Origin: Voacanga thouarsii
Lineage: Eukaryota > Streptophyta > Magnoliopsida > Gentianales > Apocynaceae
Assembly: GCA_026120185.1 (NCBI GenBank)
Contig: JANUWF010001220.1
Location: 1,302,001 to 1,366,000, forward strand
Reading direction: 5' to 3'
DNA length: 64,000 nucleotides
The translations under genes and the position numbers were made by a program. Below, piece after piece: positions 1-11,665 of the stretch; positions within the stretch are counted from its first letter, which is position 1; every line of letters begins with the position of its first letter. The notes beneath the pieces were generated by a model. The model was not told where the DNA came from and did no database searches. It saw nothing but the letters and a program-made list of their open reading frames with translations.

Positions 1-883
1 TATCCTCCAACATCTCCAGTGTGGCAATGATAAAGTATGTCATGCACTTCAACCTCAGGAATACATCGCCGGATCACATTATCAGCACACATTTTGTATA
101 GGAAAGGCTCATCTCAAAAGTAATGTCGAACATCAGAAAGGAATTTTTTCTTTTTTTGAAAACTCAACTTAGGGGGAAGAATGTTACTGGCTAGGTAGTT
201 TGCAAAATCTGCATACTAGGGGGTGCTAGATGGCAGTAGTGCAAAGAGATACTCATCAGGAAAAAATTCATTAATTGGAACCACCCTATGGACTTGAGTC
301 ATCCTAGACAGATGATCAGTCACTACATTTTCGAAACCCTTTTTATCTCGAATTTCCAAATCAAACTCTTGCAGTAACAGAATCCATCTAATAGTCGTGG
401 CTTGGCATCATGTTTTGCAAATAGATACTTCAATGTAACATGATCAGTGTAAATTATAACATGTGATCCTATGAGATAAGATCTAAATTTGTCACATGTA
501 AAAACTACAGCTAATAATTCCTTTTCTGTGGTAGCATAGTTTTGTTGGGCAGTATTCAAGACACGACTAGCATAATAAATGACTTGAAATACCTTGTCTT
601 GTTTTTGGCCTAACATTACTCCAATTGCTACATCACTAGCGTCACACATGATCTCAAATGGCAAGCTCCAATCTCGTGCGGTCACAATAGGTGCAGAGAT
701 AAGCTTCTCCTTCAACCTTTGGAATGCCTACAAACAAGTCTCATCAAAGTTGAAGGAAACATCCTTGACGAATAACTCACATAAAGGTTTAGAGATAAGA
801 GAGAAATCTTTTATGAAACGTCTGTAAAACCTTGCGTGCCCCAAAAAACTCCGAACATCCTTGACTATCACAGGAGGAGGCAG
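1..883 (-). pseudogene. Athila-like Ty3/gypsy pol, 3' part (RNase H to integrase N-terminus)
   Basis: This is the downstream part of the pol polyprotein of the minus-strand gypsy element whose gag and RT lie at 10151-13478. Read on the minus strand from 883 it gives the RT-RNase H connection (VRSFLG motif). Next comes RNase H with [20 protein letters not shown] and [10 protein letters not shown], i.e. the catalytic Asp, Glu and Asp positions. A linker and the start of the integrase zinc-binding region (YHCHTG) reach position 1, so the element runs out of the window. Reading is broken by frameshifts near 400 and by stops at two expected Trp codons (about 215 and 125). It is separated from its upstream half only by the copia insertion. 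Family assignment is confident. The element is dead. Confidence 0.88.
879..883. repeat. Target-site duplication GGCAG (left)
   Basis: Five-base GGCAG directly before the copia 5' LTR. The same five bases follow the 3' LTR at 10146-10150. Removing the insert and one copy restores the gypsy reading frame across the site. Confidence 0.93.
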
Positions 884-2928
884 TGTTGGAATGTATGCCC
901 TCTTAGACTAGTTTTCTGATGTAAATATCGAAAATTTTAATAAAAGAATTTATTTGTTGGAAATCGTTTGTGAATTTATTTTCTTTATTTGTGCACATTT
1001 TCATTTGGAACAGACCCATTGTGTTTAAATAAGTGATCCATGTGAATGGAGGTCTTTCACAGTAAGGTATGGATCATGGGTTATTTAAACACATAAACAT
1101 TTATTCTTAACCGATTGATGAGAATGAGAATCTCATCATGTTTAGGTTATTATGTTATGAATTCCAAATAAAGAATGGCTTACCTTTAGCCAGTGAGCAG
1201 TCTACTCACTTCATAACATAAGCGTATTTCGAATACGTAGAATATGACCTGTAGTAGTGGTTTCTAGAAGTACTATATGGTTGAAACCTAGACTACTACC
1301 GCTACAGTGTGGACTAGTACTCTATAACTTGAGTATGAGTTGGTGGTCTGGCAAAGCTGGAAGCATATACTTTGATATGTTGTAGTTGAGGTTCTATAGT
1401 AGGGCCAATATACTTATATGTTAGGTATGTGTGACTAGTTAGTTAAGACAAACTTGTACAAGATAGTTTCTACACCATATCGCCCCTTGTAGTTGTCTAA
1501 ATGATCTAAATATCCAGACCAAGGAAACATGACTTAAATGTTTGCTTTAGCGTAGCTCCCTTGGAAAGTGGAAACACTCCAGGAAATCGTGGATCATTGG
1601 ACTAGAAGTTTAAGGATGGTAGATGTCATTTAGAGGGGTGTTAGTACACTTCTTCCTCTCTAAATGTACGGCAATATGTAGAGGGGTATTTTGGTCATTT
1701 CACCTATAGGTCGAAGACTTTGCTAATGCAGCATTGTCCTTGGGGTCAATATTTCCTTATGATGATATTAGGAAATATTTAAAATGCAAAATATATCTAT
1801 TTATATAGTAGGGGTATTTTGGTCATTTTAGTAGCCAATGTGATGTGTCTTTTTGATCATCGAAATAGCCCGTAAGTCCTAATTAATTTTTGGGTTGAGA
1901 AAATGTTCTCAGTTGAGAGAGTTTTATTTTATTCGGGAAGTCTAATTTATTATTAGACTGGAATAAAATAAATGGAGAGAAATTTAGTACTGGTTTAATT
2001 GATTAATTAATTATTCAGGGCCTAGGTCCAGTTTAAATAGTTAGAAAATTAATCGGGACTTAAACTAGAAGAAAAATAATTAATATTTAATTATTTATTG
2101 GGTTATTTATTTACTTAAATCCCAAGAAATAAATAATTAAAATTTAATTATTTTTTGTTCAATTGGGTTAATTAATTATTTATTAGGTCATTTATTTAAT
2201 CTCAAGAAAAATAATTAATGTTTATTATTTTGGACTTTTCGGGTTCAAGAAAAATAATAAATATTATTTTGGCCCAATAGCCTAGATCATAGGATTTTTT
2301 CGGACACAATACAAAAGAGTTTAGGGTGAAACCAAAATTTATTTTGTAAATAATATTCAGGTATTAAATCCCGAGAATATTATTTTTGTCAAAATAATTA
2401 TTTTTGGTTTCATGAATTTTGGTTTTCTGTGTGGAAAAATAAAAATAAAAATTTTGAAAAAAAAAATTTGTCTCCCTCTCTCGTGCCTTTTCTTCTTCTG
2501 GCTTTTGGTTTTGAAACCAAAGGAAGCCAACCGAGAGGACGTGTGTGTCTCTTGGTTTTCTGGCTTCTGTGTTTGGTTCGTGAATGCAAATACTTTAAAT
2601 GCCAATCGAGAGGTGAAGGAAAAATGAGAAGGACATCTGAGTAGCATTTCTTCTTCCCATTTTCTCTACTTACCAAGGTGATTAGGCAGTGGTATATTTT
2701 GAGAGCTGAAGAGCCAAGAAAAACTGTACCGGAGGAGACATTCTGCACTAAAGCTTCAATCCACAGAGAAGAAAGAAGCTGTTCTTGAGCTTGGATTGAT
2801 TCAACCTTGTTCTTCAAGTTTTTAGGCTCCAAAAGGTATGTATTCCATACTGTTGCCATGCTATGTTCATGATTTATTTCTCCAATTTTCTCTCCCGTAT
2901 GCATGCTCTGTTTCTGCCATCACCTTCA
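884..2928 (+). repeat. Copia 5' LTR (2,045 bp)
   Basis: Starts TGTTGGAATG and ends CACCTTCA, so it has TG...CA ends. It is nearly colinear with 8543-10145 except for a 436-bp block (1198-1633) missing from the 3' copy. About 2 kb is long for a copia LTR. A TATA-like TATTTATATA lies near 1798. An antisense frame across 2410-2904 also exists in the 3' LTR in degraded form. I regard it as non-coding. Confidence 0.94.
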
Positions 2929-2930
2929 AG

Positions 2931-2942
2931 TGGTATCAGAGC
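2931..2942 (+). other. Primer-binding site, initiator-Met tRNA type
   Basis: TGGTATCAGAGC two bases after the 5' LTR. This is the standard plant copia primer site, complementary to the 3' end of initiator methionine tRNA, where reverse transcription starts. Confidence 0.95.
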
Positions 2943-4686
2943 AATAAATTTGATTGGCTTAGGGAGCATGTGAGTTAATAAAAATGGAGAAAAACATTGT
3001 TTGGAGCTTAAACATGTGATCCTTCGCTGTTTTGGTATGGGATAGGCTTGATATAAGCTTCACTGTTGAAGCATAAGAACCTACTGTAATTTTCTGGGTT
3101 TGAGAATTTAATCGTGTAAACCCAATTTAAATGGGTATAGGCGGTTGTGGTTTTGTTTTGGATGAGATTTTGTGATGAAAAATGTCCAAAGAAGCCAATG
3201 GAAGTGAAAAAAATGGAAAATTCGCAGACAGAACACAGAAAAAAGTCACAGGGAAGATGAAGAACTATTCCTAAGCCGTCGAGCCGCCAAGTTGAGCCGC
3301 CACTGTTCTATGTCATGAGCCACTGCCTGCAAGCCACTGGAGCCGAGCCGATTTCCTTTGATTTTGAGCCATATGCACCGTACAGCAATTGCAATTTTGC
3401 AATTGCTTCCGGGTTGAAGCGCGGGTCAACAGGCGGGTTATCAGGTGAGCGGCGGCTGGGCGGGTCGTGGTTGCTGGAGATCTAGTGTGACTGGTGCACC
3501 GAGCGCCTGGTGGACCACCGTGCTACTGGGTGCGGATCCGGTGCACCCGGTGCACATGGATTGTCAGTCTTTTTTTTTTAATTTGGGTCTCATACTAGGC
3601 GAAGTTAATATTTTTGCTATAGTTTATATTTTTAGAATATATTTACATGAAAAATATTAGTAAAAGATTTTAGGATTAAACAAGATTATTAATTAATTAA
3701 TTAATTAATTAATGTGTTTAATTCAATTATTTGGGCACTTAGGTTTAAAAATAGAAAAGCATGAAAATGTTTATTATTTTCTGGCATACTATTTATTTTG
3801 TGTACCTATGTGCACGTTTTCTCAAAGACCAAAGTCTTTGGGAATAGTTATACAAGGAAAAACATTTTTTTCTTTAAAAAATTAAATGGTTATTTTAACT
3901 TGAATAAAAATTAATCCTTTGATATTTTCTCATAGGATTTAATCCTTAACATAGAAAATATATTAGATTTAGATATTTTTGTAAGTTAAAATAGAAAGCC
4001 ATTTTATTTTATTTTGCAAAAGAAAATTTGTTTTGTTAAATAAAATTTAGACCAAAGTCTTGGAAAAAGTTTTATTTGGAAAATTTTTTGAAATCATTAA
4101 GTTTTGACTTAAATAAAATTAGTCCATGGATAAAGCTCTCAAATGATATAATCCTTGACATAGAGATTTTAATGGACTTGGATATTTTATTTTTAAGTTA
4201 AAGAAAAACTTAATAGAAATTTCAAAAGAATATTTTCCAGAAAACTTTATTTTAAAAGACTAAGTGGGAGAGGGGTTCCAACGGCCCGACAGCTTCCATC
4301 ACGATCCTCATTAGAGATCGTGGGTGTCCTCGCGTCACCCTGGGAGTGAACCCGTATAGGATGGGAATACCACAAGGATCTAAATCTAATGGAATGATGT
4401 AATTAATAACTTGGGACACGTACTATAATCGGCCAGCCCACATTGGAGGTTATAGTGCGAGGAATGTCCATAGGAAATGAGAGAAAACGGCCATCCCACG
4501 ATGGAGTTATCCTCTAGATCATTACCTAGAAGGGAAATTAATTTGTGGTGGTTAATACACTTAGCTTAGGGAACTGTTAATCTTCCAAAGAAGCTATGTC
4601 AGTTTTCTCAAGAGCCAAATTAATTTCCGTGCACAAATTTAATTTCACAAACTAAATCCTTTCTTTTTTTTTTCAATTTTTCAGAA
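2943..4686 (+). other. Copia untranslated leader (1.7 kb)
   Basis: This stretch has no supported coding. It holds repeated GAGCC-containing words (about 3270-3350), a GC-rich patch (3410-3560) in otherwise AT-rich DNA, a TTAA-rich tract (3690-3715) and many short T/A runs. The segment 4260-4690 directly before gag contains a perfect 7-bp stem hairpin (4300-4306 with 4316-4322). By position it could carry packaging or translation signals, but that is inference. Confidence 0.7.
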
Positions 4687-5541
4687 ATGGTGGGAGGTTC
4701 TTTTAGTCCTTTGGCCGTTATTCTCCATGAGAATAAGTTAACGGAACCAAACTATGTGAACTGGAAGAGGAACCTGGACATAATACTCACAACCGAGGAG
4801 TATAAGTATGTCCTTTATGAGACCTGCATTGTGATCGGGGAGGGTTCCACCGATGAAAAGCGAGAGGCTGAAAAGGCATGGAAGAAGGCTAATGAAATGG
4901 CACGTTGTTATATGCTAACCTCCATGTCTAATGTGCTCCAGTCTAAACACGAGCACATGGCTTCTGCGTATGACATTAGTCATTCATTGGCCACTATATT
5001 CGCAGAAAAGAGCCGGCCCGCAAGGTAGGAGGCTCTTCGAACTATAATAAAAACTAAGATGGCTGAGGGAGCATCAGTCAGAGAACATATGCTCAAGATG
5101 ATTGCGGCTTTCGAGGAGGAAGAAATCTTAGGGACTATCATTGACCCCGAAAGCCAAGTGGGCATGGTTCTCGAATCTCTACCGGGTTCTTTTACTCAGT
5201 TCAAACTAAATTACAATATGAACAAGTTAAATATGAGTTTGACTGAGTTGATGAAGAAACTTCAGATGGCAGAGAAGGTCATGAAGCCACATTCAAAGGT
5301 CATGATTGCTAAGGCTTCTTCCTCAAGAATTAGGTCCAAGCCCAGAAAGTTTAAAAGGAAGAAGGGATACGCAGTAGCCCAGCCCAAGACCCAGCCCAAA
5401 GACAAACCAAAGGGCAAGTACTTCAAATGTGGGAAGAAGGGACACTGGAAAAATGAGTGTCCAGATCTTCAAGTCAAGAAAAACCCCACAGGTAATGTTT
5501 TCTATCTAGAGTCTATATCAATGGTTAGATCAACTTCCACT
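4687..5541 (+). pseudogene. Copia gag (capsid/nucleocapsid), broken
   Basis: Gag forms the virus-like particle and binds genomic RNA. The ATG at 4687 opens a frame with the copia gag signature NYVNWKRNLD. The frame continues through MARCYMLTSMSNVLQ, a TAG at 5026-5028 where a Gln is expected, KMAEGASVREHMLKM and LNYNMNKLNMSLTELMKKL. It ends in a basic stretch and a zinc knuckle. The knuckle reads YFKCGKKGHWKNEC, so its first Cys has become Tyr and the CCHC motif is incomplete. A TGA at 5542-5544 separates gag from protease in the same frame, again at an expected Trp. Both stops fit single transitions. The product is not functional. Confidence 0.93.
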
Positions 5542-5544
5542 TGA

Positions 5545-6906
5545 ATTGTTGATTCAGGAGCCACTGATCATATTTGTAACTCCTTGCAGGGGTTTAGAAA
5601 GATAAGAAGACTCAAGAAAGGCGTACATAGATTATGCATGGGAAATGGAGCACAAGTCCGGGCCCTTGCAGTGGGAAAGATGGATCTTAATTTTGATTGT
5701 AATAAGAAAGTGGTTTTCATAGATATTTTATATGTACCTGATTTTCGTCAGAATTTGATTTCAGTTGCGAAACTTATAAATCAAGGATATTCTATATCTT
5801 TCCATTCTGGTATTTCTACCAGTAGAGATGGAGAAATATTATGTACTGGGCACATGTATGGAAATCTATTCTATTTAAACCCTATTAACAATCAATCAAA
5901 TAACGCTCAATCTGAACCTTTAACTAGGAAGAGAAAGATCAATGTCAATGACTCATATCTTTGGCATCTGAGGTTGGGTCACATCAACTCAATTAGGATT
6001 CAGAGGCTAATCCATGATGGGCCTTTGGACTCATTGAGATTAGAAAATTGGCCTCAATGTGAATCCTATCTTATGGGAAAGATGACCAAAAGATTTTTTA
6101 TCCCAAAGGCGGATAGGGCCAAGGAAGTATTGAGCCTTATTCACACTGATGTGTGTGGTCCATTATCTACACCAGCTAGAGGAAGTTTTGAGTACTTCAT
6201 CACTTTCACATATGATTGTACAAGGTTTGATTATATTTACCTGATAAAACGCAAGTCTGACCATTTTGATAAATTCGAAGAGTTTAAGGCTGAAGTGGAG
6301 CGTCAGACAGGTAAATTAATCAAAACCTTACGATCGGATCATGGTGAAGAGCCCCTAGGTGAATTTAAGGACTGCATAGTACATTATGGGATAGTATCCC
6401 AGCTCTCTGCACCGGGGACGCCCCAGCAGAACGGAGTAGTTGAGAGAAGGAATAGGACATTGATGGAAATGGTCAGAAGCATGATGTCTTATGCTACTCT
6501 TCCAGTATCTTTTTGGGGATATGCCCTAGAAATAGCGGTATATATTCTGAACTTAGTGCCTTTCAAGTCAGTACCTAGGACTCCCTATGAGATGTGGACT
6601 GAGCGTAAGCCAAGTCTAAATCATCTCAGGATATGGGGTTATCCAACTTATGTACTGATCAAGGGAGACAAGTTGGAATCATGATCAGAATTATGCTATT
6701 TTGTTGGGTATCTAAAAGGAACAAATGGTGGTTATTCCTATCATCCTAAGGAGCAGAAAGTACTGGTTAGTACCAATGTTAGATACTTAGAGGATGATCA
6801 AAGTACTTCTACGAAAGGTTCAACTAGGTTGGAACTCGAGGAAAATTTATCTTCAGAAGCAACTTCTTCTGACCCGATTGTGGAACAAGAAGAGGCACAG
6901 CCTTAA
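5545..6906 (+). pseudogene. Copia protease and integrase region of pol, broken
   Basis: Same frame as gag. The aspartic protease begins with VDSGATDHI (catalytic D-S-G) just after the TGA at 5542. The pre-integrase domain follows (LWHLRLGHIN, about 5960-6070), whose zinc motif reads CESY instead of C-x2-C. The integrase core then has D in HTDVCGP, D in LRSDHGEE and E in QQNGVVERR, so the D-D-E triad is visible. Stops at 6682-6684 (TGA at an expected Arg) and 6904-6906 (TAA at an expected Gln) interrupt it. Integrase would insert the cDNA into chromosomes. This copy cannot make it intact. Confidence 0.93.
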
Positions 6907-8526
6907 GAGTCTGTACAAATGTTGCCTCGTTGCAATGGGAGAGTGTCTAGGGTTCTAGATAGATGGTATGGAGAAGCTTTTGAGCTAGTTTCTGACCATC
7001 AAGAACAAGACCCCACTAGATACGAGGAGGCAATTACTGATGCCGATGCAAATCTATGGCATGAAGCAATGAAAGCCAAGATTGAGTCTATGTACTTCAA
7101 TCAGGTTTGGGATCTTGTAGCTTCACCTGAAGGGATAAAACCCATTGGGTGTAAGTGGGTGTACAAGAGGAAGAGGGGAGCGGATGGAAATGTGGAAACC
7201 TTCAAAGCTATACTTGTGGCAAAAGGGTATACTCAGAAAGAATGGATCGATTATGAGGAAACCTTTTCCCCTGTGGCAAATGGATGTCAAGACAGCATTT
7301 TTGAATAGCCATCTTAGCGAAGACATCTATATGTCCCAACCAGAAGATTTTATTGCTGACGGCCAAGAATATATGGTTTGCAAACTTAAGAAGTCCATTT
7401 ATGGACTTAAGCAAGCATCAAGAGCGTGGAACATTCGTTTTGATGAGACTGTAAAATCTTATGGTTTTATTCAAAATGAGAATGAACCATGCATGTACAA
7501 GAAACTTGAGAGGTTTAATGTGGTTTTTCTTGTCTTGTATGTGGATGACATTCTACTCATTGGAAATGATGTAGGGTCATTATCATCTACAAAGGTTTGG
7601 CTATCTAGTCAATTTAGTATGAAGGACTTGGGAGAAGCCAACTACATTTTTGGGATTAGACTTCTTAGAAATAGGAAGTAGAGAATGTTAGGATTATCCC
7701 AAGTCGTATACATTGACAAGATGATGGCCAAGTATAGCATGGACTCATGCAAGGGAGCTCTAATCCCTTGCAGACATGGGTTGTCACTTTCTTCGAGGGA
7801 CTGTCCTAAGTCTCAAGAAGAAAAGGACAGAATGAGTAGGATTCCCTACGTTTCGTCTGTGGGAAGTCTCATGTACGCCATGTTGTGTACTAGGCCAAAT
7901 ATCTGCTTTGCCGTAGGCTTAATTAGCAGATATCAGTCAAACCCTAGGGAGGTTCATTGGCAAGCTGTAAAGCATATTCTCAAGTATCTCAAAGGAACGA
8001 GGGATTATATGCTGGTTTACAGGGCTGATGATTTAGTTCCTACCGGATACACAGACTCAGACTTCCAGGCAGATAAGGATGAGAGAAAATCCACTAGTGG
8101 ATATGTCTTCACCTTGTCTGGATGAGCAATTTTATGGAGGAGTATTAAGCAATCTTGCATTGCTGACTTAACCATGGAAGCTGAGTATGTGGCAGCTTCG
8201 GAAGCATCCAAGGAAGCAGTCTAGCTCCAGAAGTTCCTTTCAGAACTTAGAGTCGTGCCACATATGGATAGACCGATTGTGATGTATTGCGACAACACTG
8301 GCGCAGTATCGCAATCCAAGGAACCTCGGAACCACAAGAAGGGGAAGCTATCGAGAGGAAGTACCACCTGATCCGGGATTTCATCTAGAGACGGGAAGGC
8401 GTGGTGGAACCGATTACCTCAGATAACAATCTAGCATATCCTTTCACCAAGCCTTTGGCTGAAAGGGTCTTCAAAAGACACTTAGATGCCATTAGGGTGA
8501 GCACCTATGGACTTACTTGGTCTTAG
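6907..8526 (+). pseudogene. Copia reverse transcriptase and RNase H, broken
   Basis: RT starts around 7030 (LWHEAMKAKIESM, GCKWVYKRKRGADGN) and reads to FSPVA near 7280. There the frame jumps by an internal deletion and resumes with WQMDVKTAFLNSHL. The polymerase box YVDDILLIGND (7538-7549 encode YVDD) is intact. A TAG at 7679-7681 and a TGA at 8123-8125 follow. RNase H then shows TDSDFQADKDERKSTSGY, SCIADLTMEAEYVAASEA and YCDNTGAVSQSKEPRNHKK. A TAG lies at 8222-8224, a one-base deletion near 8350, and a TAG at 8386-8388. The frame ends at 8524-8526 after AYPFTKPLAE. RT copies element RNA into DNA. The catalytic residues survive but the frame does not. Confidence 0.93.
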
Positions 8527-8531
8527 AGTGC

Positions 8532-8542
8532 AAGTGGGAGAT
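8532..8542 (+). other. Copia polypurine tract
   Basis: AAGTGGGAGAT lies immediately before the 3' LTR, at the position that primes plus-strand DNA synthesis. Confidence 0.8.
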
Positions 8543-10145
8543 TGTTGGAATGTATGCCCTTTTAGACTAGTTTTCTAGTGTAAATATCGAATATTTTAAT
8601 AAAAAAATTTATTTGTTGAAAATCGTTTGTGAATTTATTTTCTTTATTTGTGCACATTTTTATTTGGAACAGACCCATTGTGTTTAAATAAGTGATCCAT
8701 GTGAATGGAGGTCTTTCACAGTAAGGTATGGATCATAGGTTATTTAAACACATAAATATTTGTTCTTAACCGATTGATGAGAATGGGAATCTCATCATGT
8801 TTAGGTTATTATGTTATGAATTCCAAATGGAGAATGGCTTACCTTTAGCCAGTGAGAGGGGTGTTAGTACACTTCTTCCTCTCTAAATGTACGGCAATGT
8901 GTAGAGGGGTATTTTGGTCATTTCACCTATAGGTCGAAGACTTTGCTAATGCAGCATTGTCCTTGGGGTCAATATTTCCTTATGATGATATTAGGAAATA
9001 TTTAAAATGCAAAATATATCTATTTATATAGTAGGGGTATTTTGGTCATTTTAGTAGCCAAGGTGATGTGTCTTTTTGATCCTCAAAATAGCCCGTAAGT
9101 CCTAATTAATTTTTGGGTTGAGAAAATGTTCTCAGTTGAGAGAGTTTTATTTTATTCGGGAAGTCTAATTTATTATTAGACTGGAATAAAATAAATGGAG
9201 AGAAATTTATTATCTGGTTTAATTTGTTAATTAATTATTCAGGGCTTAGGTCCAGTTTGAATAATTAGAAAATTAACCGGCACTTAAACTAGAAGAAAAA
9301 TAATTAAGTATTTATTGGGTTATTTATTTACTTAAATCCCAAGAAATAAATAATTAAAATTCAATTACTTTTTGTTCATTTGGGTTAATTAATTATTTAT
9401 TGGGTTATTTATTTAATTCCAAGAAAAATAATTAATGTTTATTATTTTGAACTTTTTCGGGTCCAAGAAAAATAATAAATATTATTTTGGCCCAATAACC
9501 TGGACCATAAGATTTTTTCGGACACAATACAAAAGAGTTTAGGGTAAAGCCAAAATTTATTTTGTAAATAATATTCGGTATTAAATCCAGGGAATATTAT
9601 TTTTGTCAAAATAATTATTTTTGGTTTCATGACTTTTGGTTTTCTGTGTAGAAAAATAAAAATAAAAATTTTGAAAAAAAAAATTTGTCTCCCTCTCTCG
9701 TGCCTTTTCTTCTTCTAGCTTTTGGTTTTGAAACCAAAGGAAGCCAACCGAGAGGACGTGTGTGTCTCTTGGTTTTCTGGCTTCTAGGTTTGGTTCGTGA
9801 ATGCAAATACTTTAAATGCCAACCGAGAGGTGAAGGAAAAATGAGAGAGACATCTGAGTAGCATTTCTTCTTCCCATTTTCTCTGCTTACCAAGGTGATT
9901 AGGCAGTGGTATATTTTGAGAGCTGAAGAGCAAAGCAAAATTGCACCGGAGGAGACATTCTACACTAAAGCTTCAATCCACAGAGAAGAAAGAAGCTGTT
10001 CTTGAGCTTGGATTGATTCAACCTTGTCATTCAAGTTTTTAGGCTCCAAAAGGTATGTATTCCATGTTGCTGCCATGCTATGTTCACGATTTATTTCTCC
10101 ATTTTTCTCTCCCGTATGCATGCTCTGTTTCTGCCATCACCTTCA
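8543..10145 (+). repeat. Copia 3' LTR (1,603 bp, internally deleted)
   Basis: Same TG...CA ends as the 5' LTR and colinear with it, but the block equivalent to 1198-1633 is absent: the sequence runs from CAGTGAG straight into AGGGGTG. Other differences are scattered substitutions and small indels, so by eye the LTRs are clearly diverged but similar (well above 90% outside the deletion). Confidence 0.94.
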
Positions 10146-10150
10146 GGCAG
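10146..10150. repeat. Target-site duplication GGCAG (right)
   Basis: Matches 879-883 exactly and marks the right edge of the copia insertion. Confidence 0.93.
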
Positions 10151-11665
10151 TCACTTAATCACTTCAATCTTTGCACGATCTATCTCAATTCTTCGAGTGG
10201 AAACCTTGTGCCCAAATACTATCCCTTCTTATACCATAAAATGGCATTTCTCCCAATTAAGAACCAGTTTAGTCTCTTCACAACACTTTAGAATCAAGGT
10301 CAAGTTATCTAGACAATAATCAAAGTAGTTACCAAAGACAGAGAAATCATCCATAAACACTTCAATGCATTTTTCAATGTAATCTGAAAATATTGCCATC
10401 ATGCATCTTTAAAATGTGGCAGGAGCATTACATAATCCAAAGGGCATCCTCATATATGCAAAAGTACCATACAGACATGTAAATGAAGTTTTTTCCTAAT
10501 CCTCTGGGGCAACGACAATTTGATTGTACCCTGAATATCTATCTAAAAAATAATAAAATTCTTGGCCTGCCAACCTCTCTAACATCTGGTCAATAAATAG
10601 GAGAGGGAAATGGTCCTTCCTAGTGGAAGAGTTCAATTATCTGTAGTCAATACAAACTCTCCACCCCGTAACAGTCCTTGCAGGGATGAATTCATTATTC
10701 TCATTTTGAACTACAGTAAACCCCTCTTTCTTAGGAACTACATGTATAGGACTTACCCATGTAGAATCAGAGATATGATAGATAATACCTACTGCCAAAA
10801 GTTTCAAAATTTCAGCCTTAACAACCTCCTTCATGTTAGGATTTAAACGCCTTTGGGGTTGAACTTTGGGCTTGGAATTCTCTTCCATGTTGATTCGGTG
10901 CATACAAATTGCAGCGCTGATGCCCCGAATATCAGCTATGGTCCATTTTAGGGCTTTCTTGTGCACCCTTAATACTTGCATCAGCTTCTTCTCCTGTGTA
11001 CCTATCAAAGATGCAGCAATAATGACAGGTAAATCATATGTGCCTTCCAGAAATTCATATTTTAAATATAAGACATATTCATTCATTTCCTCAATTACAT
11101 CTGATCCCTTGTTTCCTTCTTGCAGGCAAAGCTCTAGAAAGTCATTAGATATATTCTCTCTTACCATCTTAGAATTACTAGGAGAAATAGAATTAATGAA
11201 ATAACAAGAATCACTTTCCGTAAGATATTTCATGGCTTTGTATACATCAAAAGTGACATTTTCCTTATTAACTCTCAGGATCACCTTACCTTGTTGCACA
11301 TCTATCGACGTTCGCCCTGTAGTTAGTAAAGGTCTTCCTAAAATTAAAGGCATCTCCCTATCCTTCTCCATATCTAAGACAACAAAATTAGCGGGAAATA
11401 TAAATTTATCCACCTTTACCAACACATCTTCAATTACACCCCAAGGATAAATTATTGTCCTATCCACTAATTGTAATGACATATTAGTGGGTTTTACCTC
11501 CCCAATTCCTAACTTCTTGAAAATAGACAAAGGCATTAGGTTTATACTTGCACCCAAATCACACAATGCCTTTTTGAATTGCAATTGTTCAATATCACAA
11601 AGGTTAGTAAACTTCTTAGATCTTTCATCTTTTGAGGTAGCTTCCTTTGTAGAATCGCAGACCAT
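10151..11665 (-). pseudogene. Athila-like gypsy protease and reverse transcriptase, broken
   Basis: Minus-strand frame from 11665. The aspartic protease motif CDLGASINLM (catalytic D near 11558-11560) is followed by PLSIFKKLG and LILGRPLLTTG. RT opens with QRRLNPNMKEVVKAE, WVSPIHVVPKK and WRVCIDYR, where a stop falls at 10637-10639. Reading on past it gives FLDRYSGYNQI, MPFGLCNAPATF and FMDDFS (about 10344-10357). It reaches the copia insertion at VIK-stop-LPPP, and the same frame continues at 883. Protease before RT with RNase H and integrase downstream is gypsy order. The DLGASINLMP and QRRLNPNMKE motifs fit the Athila-type branch of plant gypsy elements. Confidence 0.92.

Larger units (their letters stand above)
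884..10145 (+). mobile_element. Full-length Ty1/copia LTR retrotransposon, degenerate
   Basis: Structurally complete copia element with 5' LTR (884-2928), initiator-Met primer site, 1.7-kb leader and gag-pol in copia order (gag, protease, integrase, RT, RNase H). A purine tract and 3' LTR (8543-10145) follow, all bounded by GGCAG duplications. Integrase before RT is diagnostic of copia. It cannot encode its own proteins because gag-pol has at least eight in-frame stops, one internal deletion and one single-base frameshift. It sits inside a minus-strand gypsy RT gene, so it is younger than that element. The lineage within copia is not assigned here. Confidence 0.96.

Noticed and set aside
2410..2904. 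Long antisense frame (164 codons) in the copia 5' LTR, partly repeated at 9627-9938
   Set aside because: It lies wholly in LTR, its 3' LTR counterpart is shorter and frameshifted, and it has no recognisable domain. Similarity between the two is explained by LTR homology.
3445..3660. Plus-strand frame in the copia leader
   Set aside because: Follows a GC-rich patch, Trp/Gly-rich then hydrophobic, no family resemblance, and sits in a leader.
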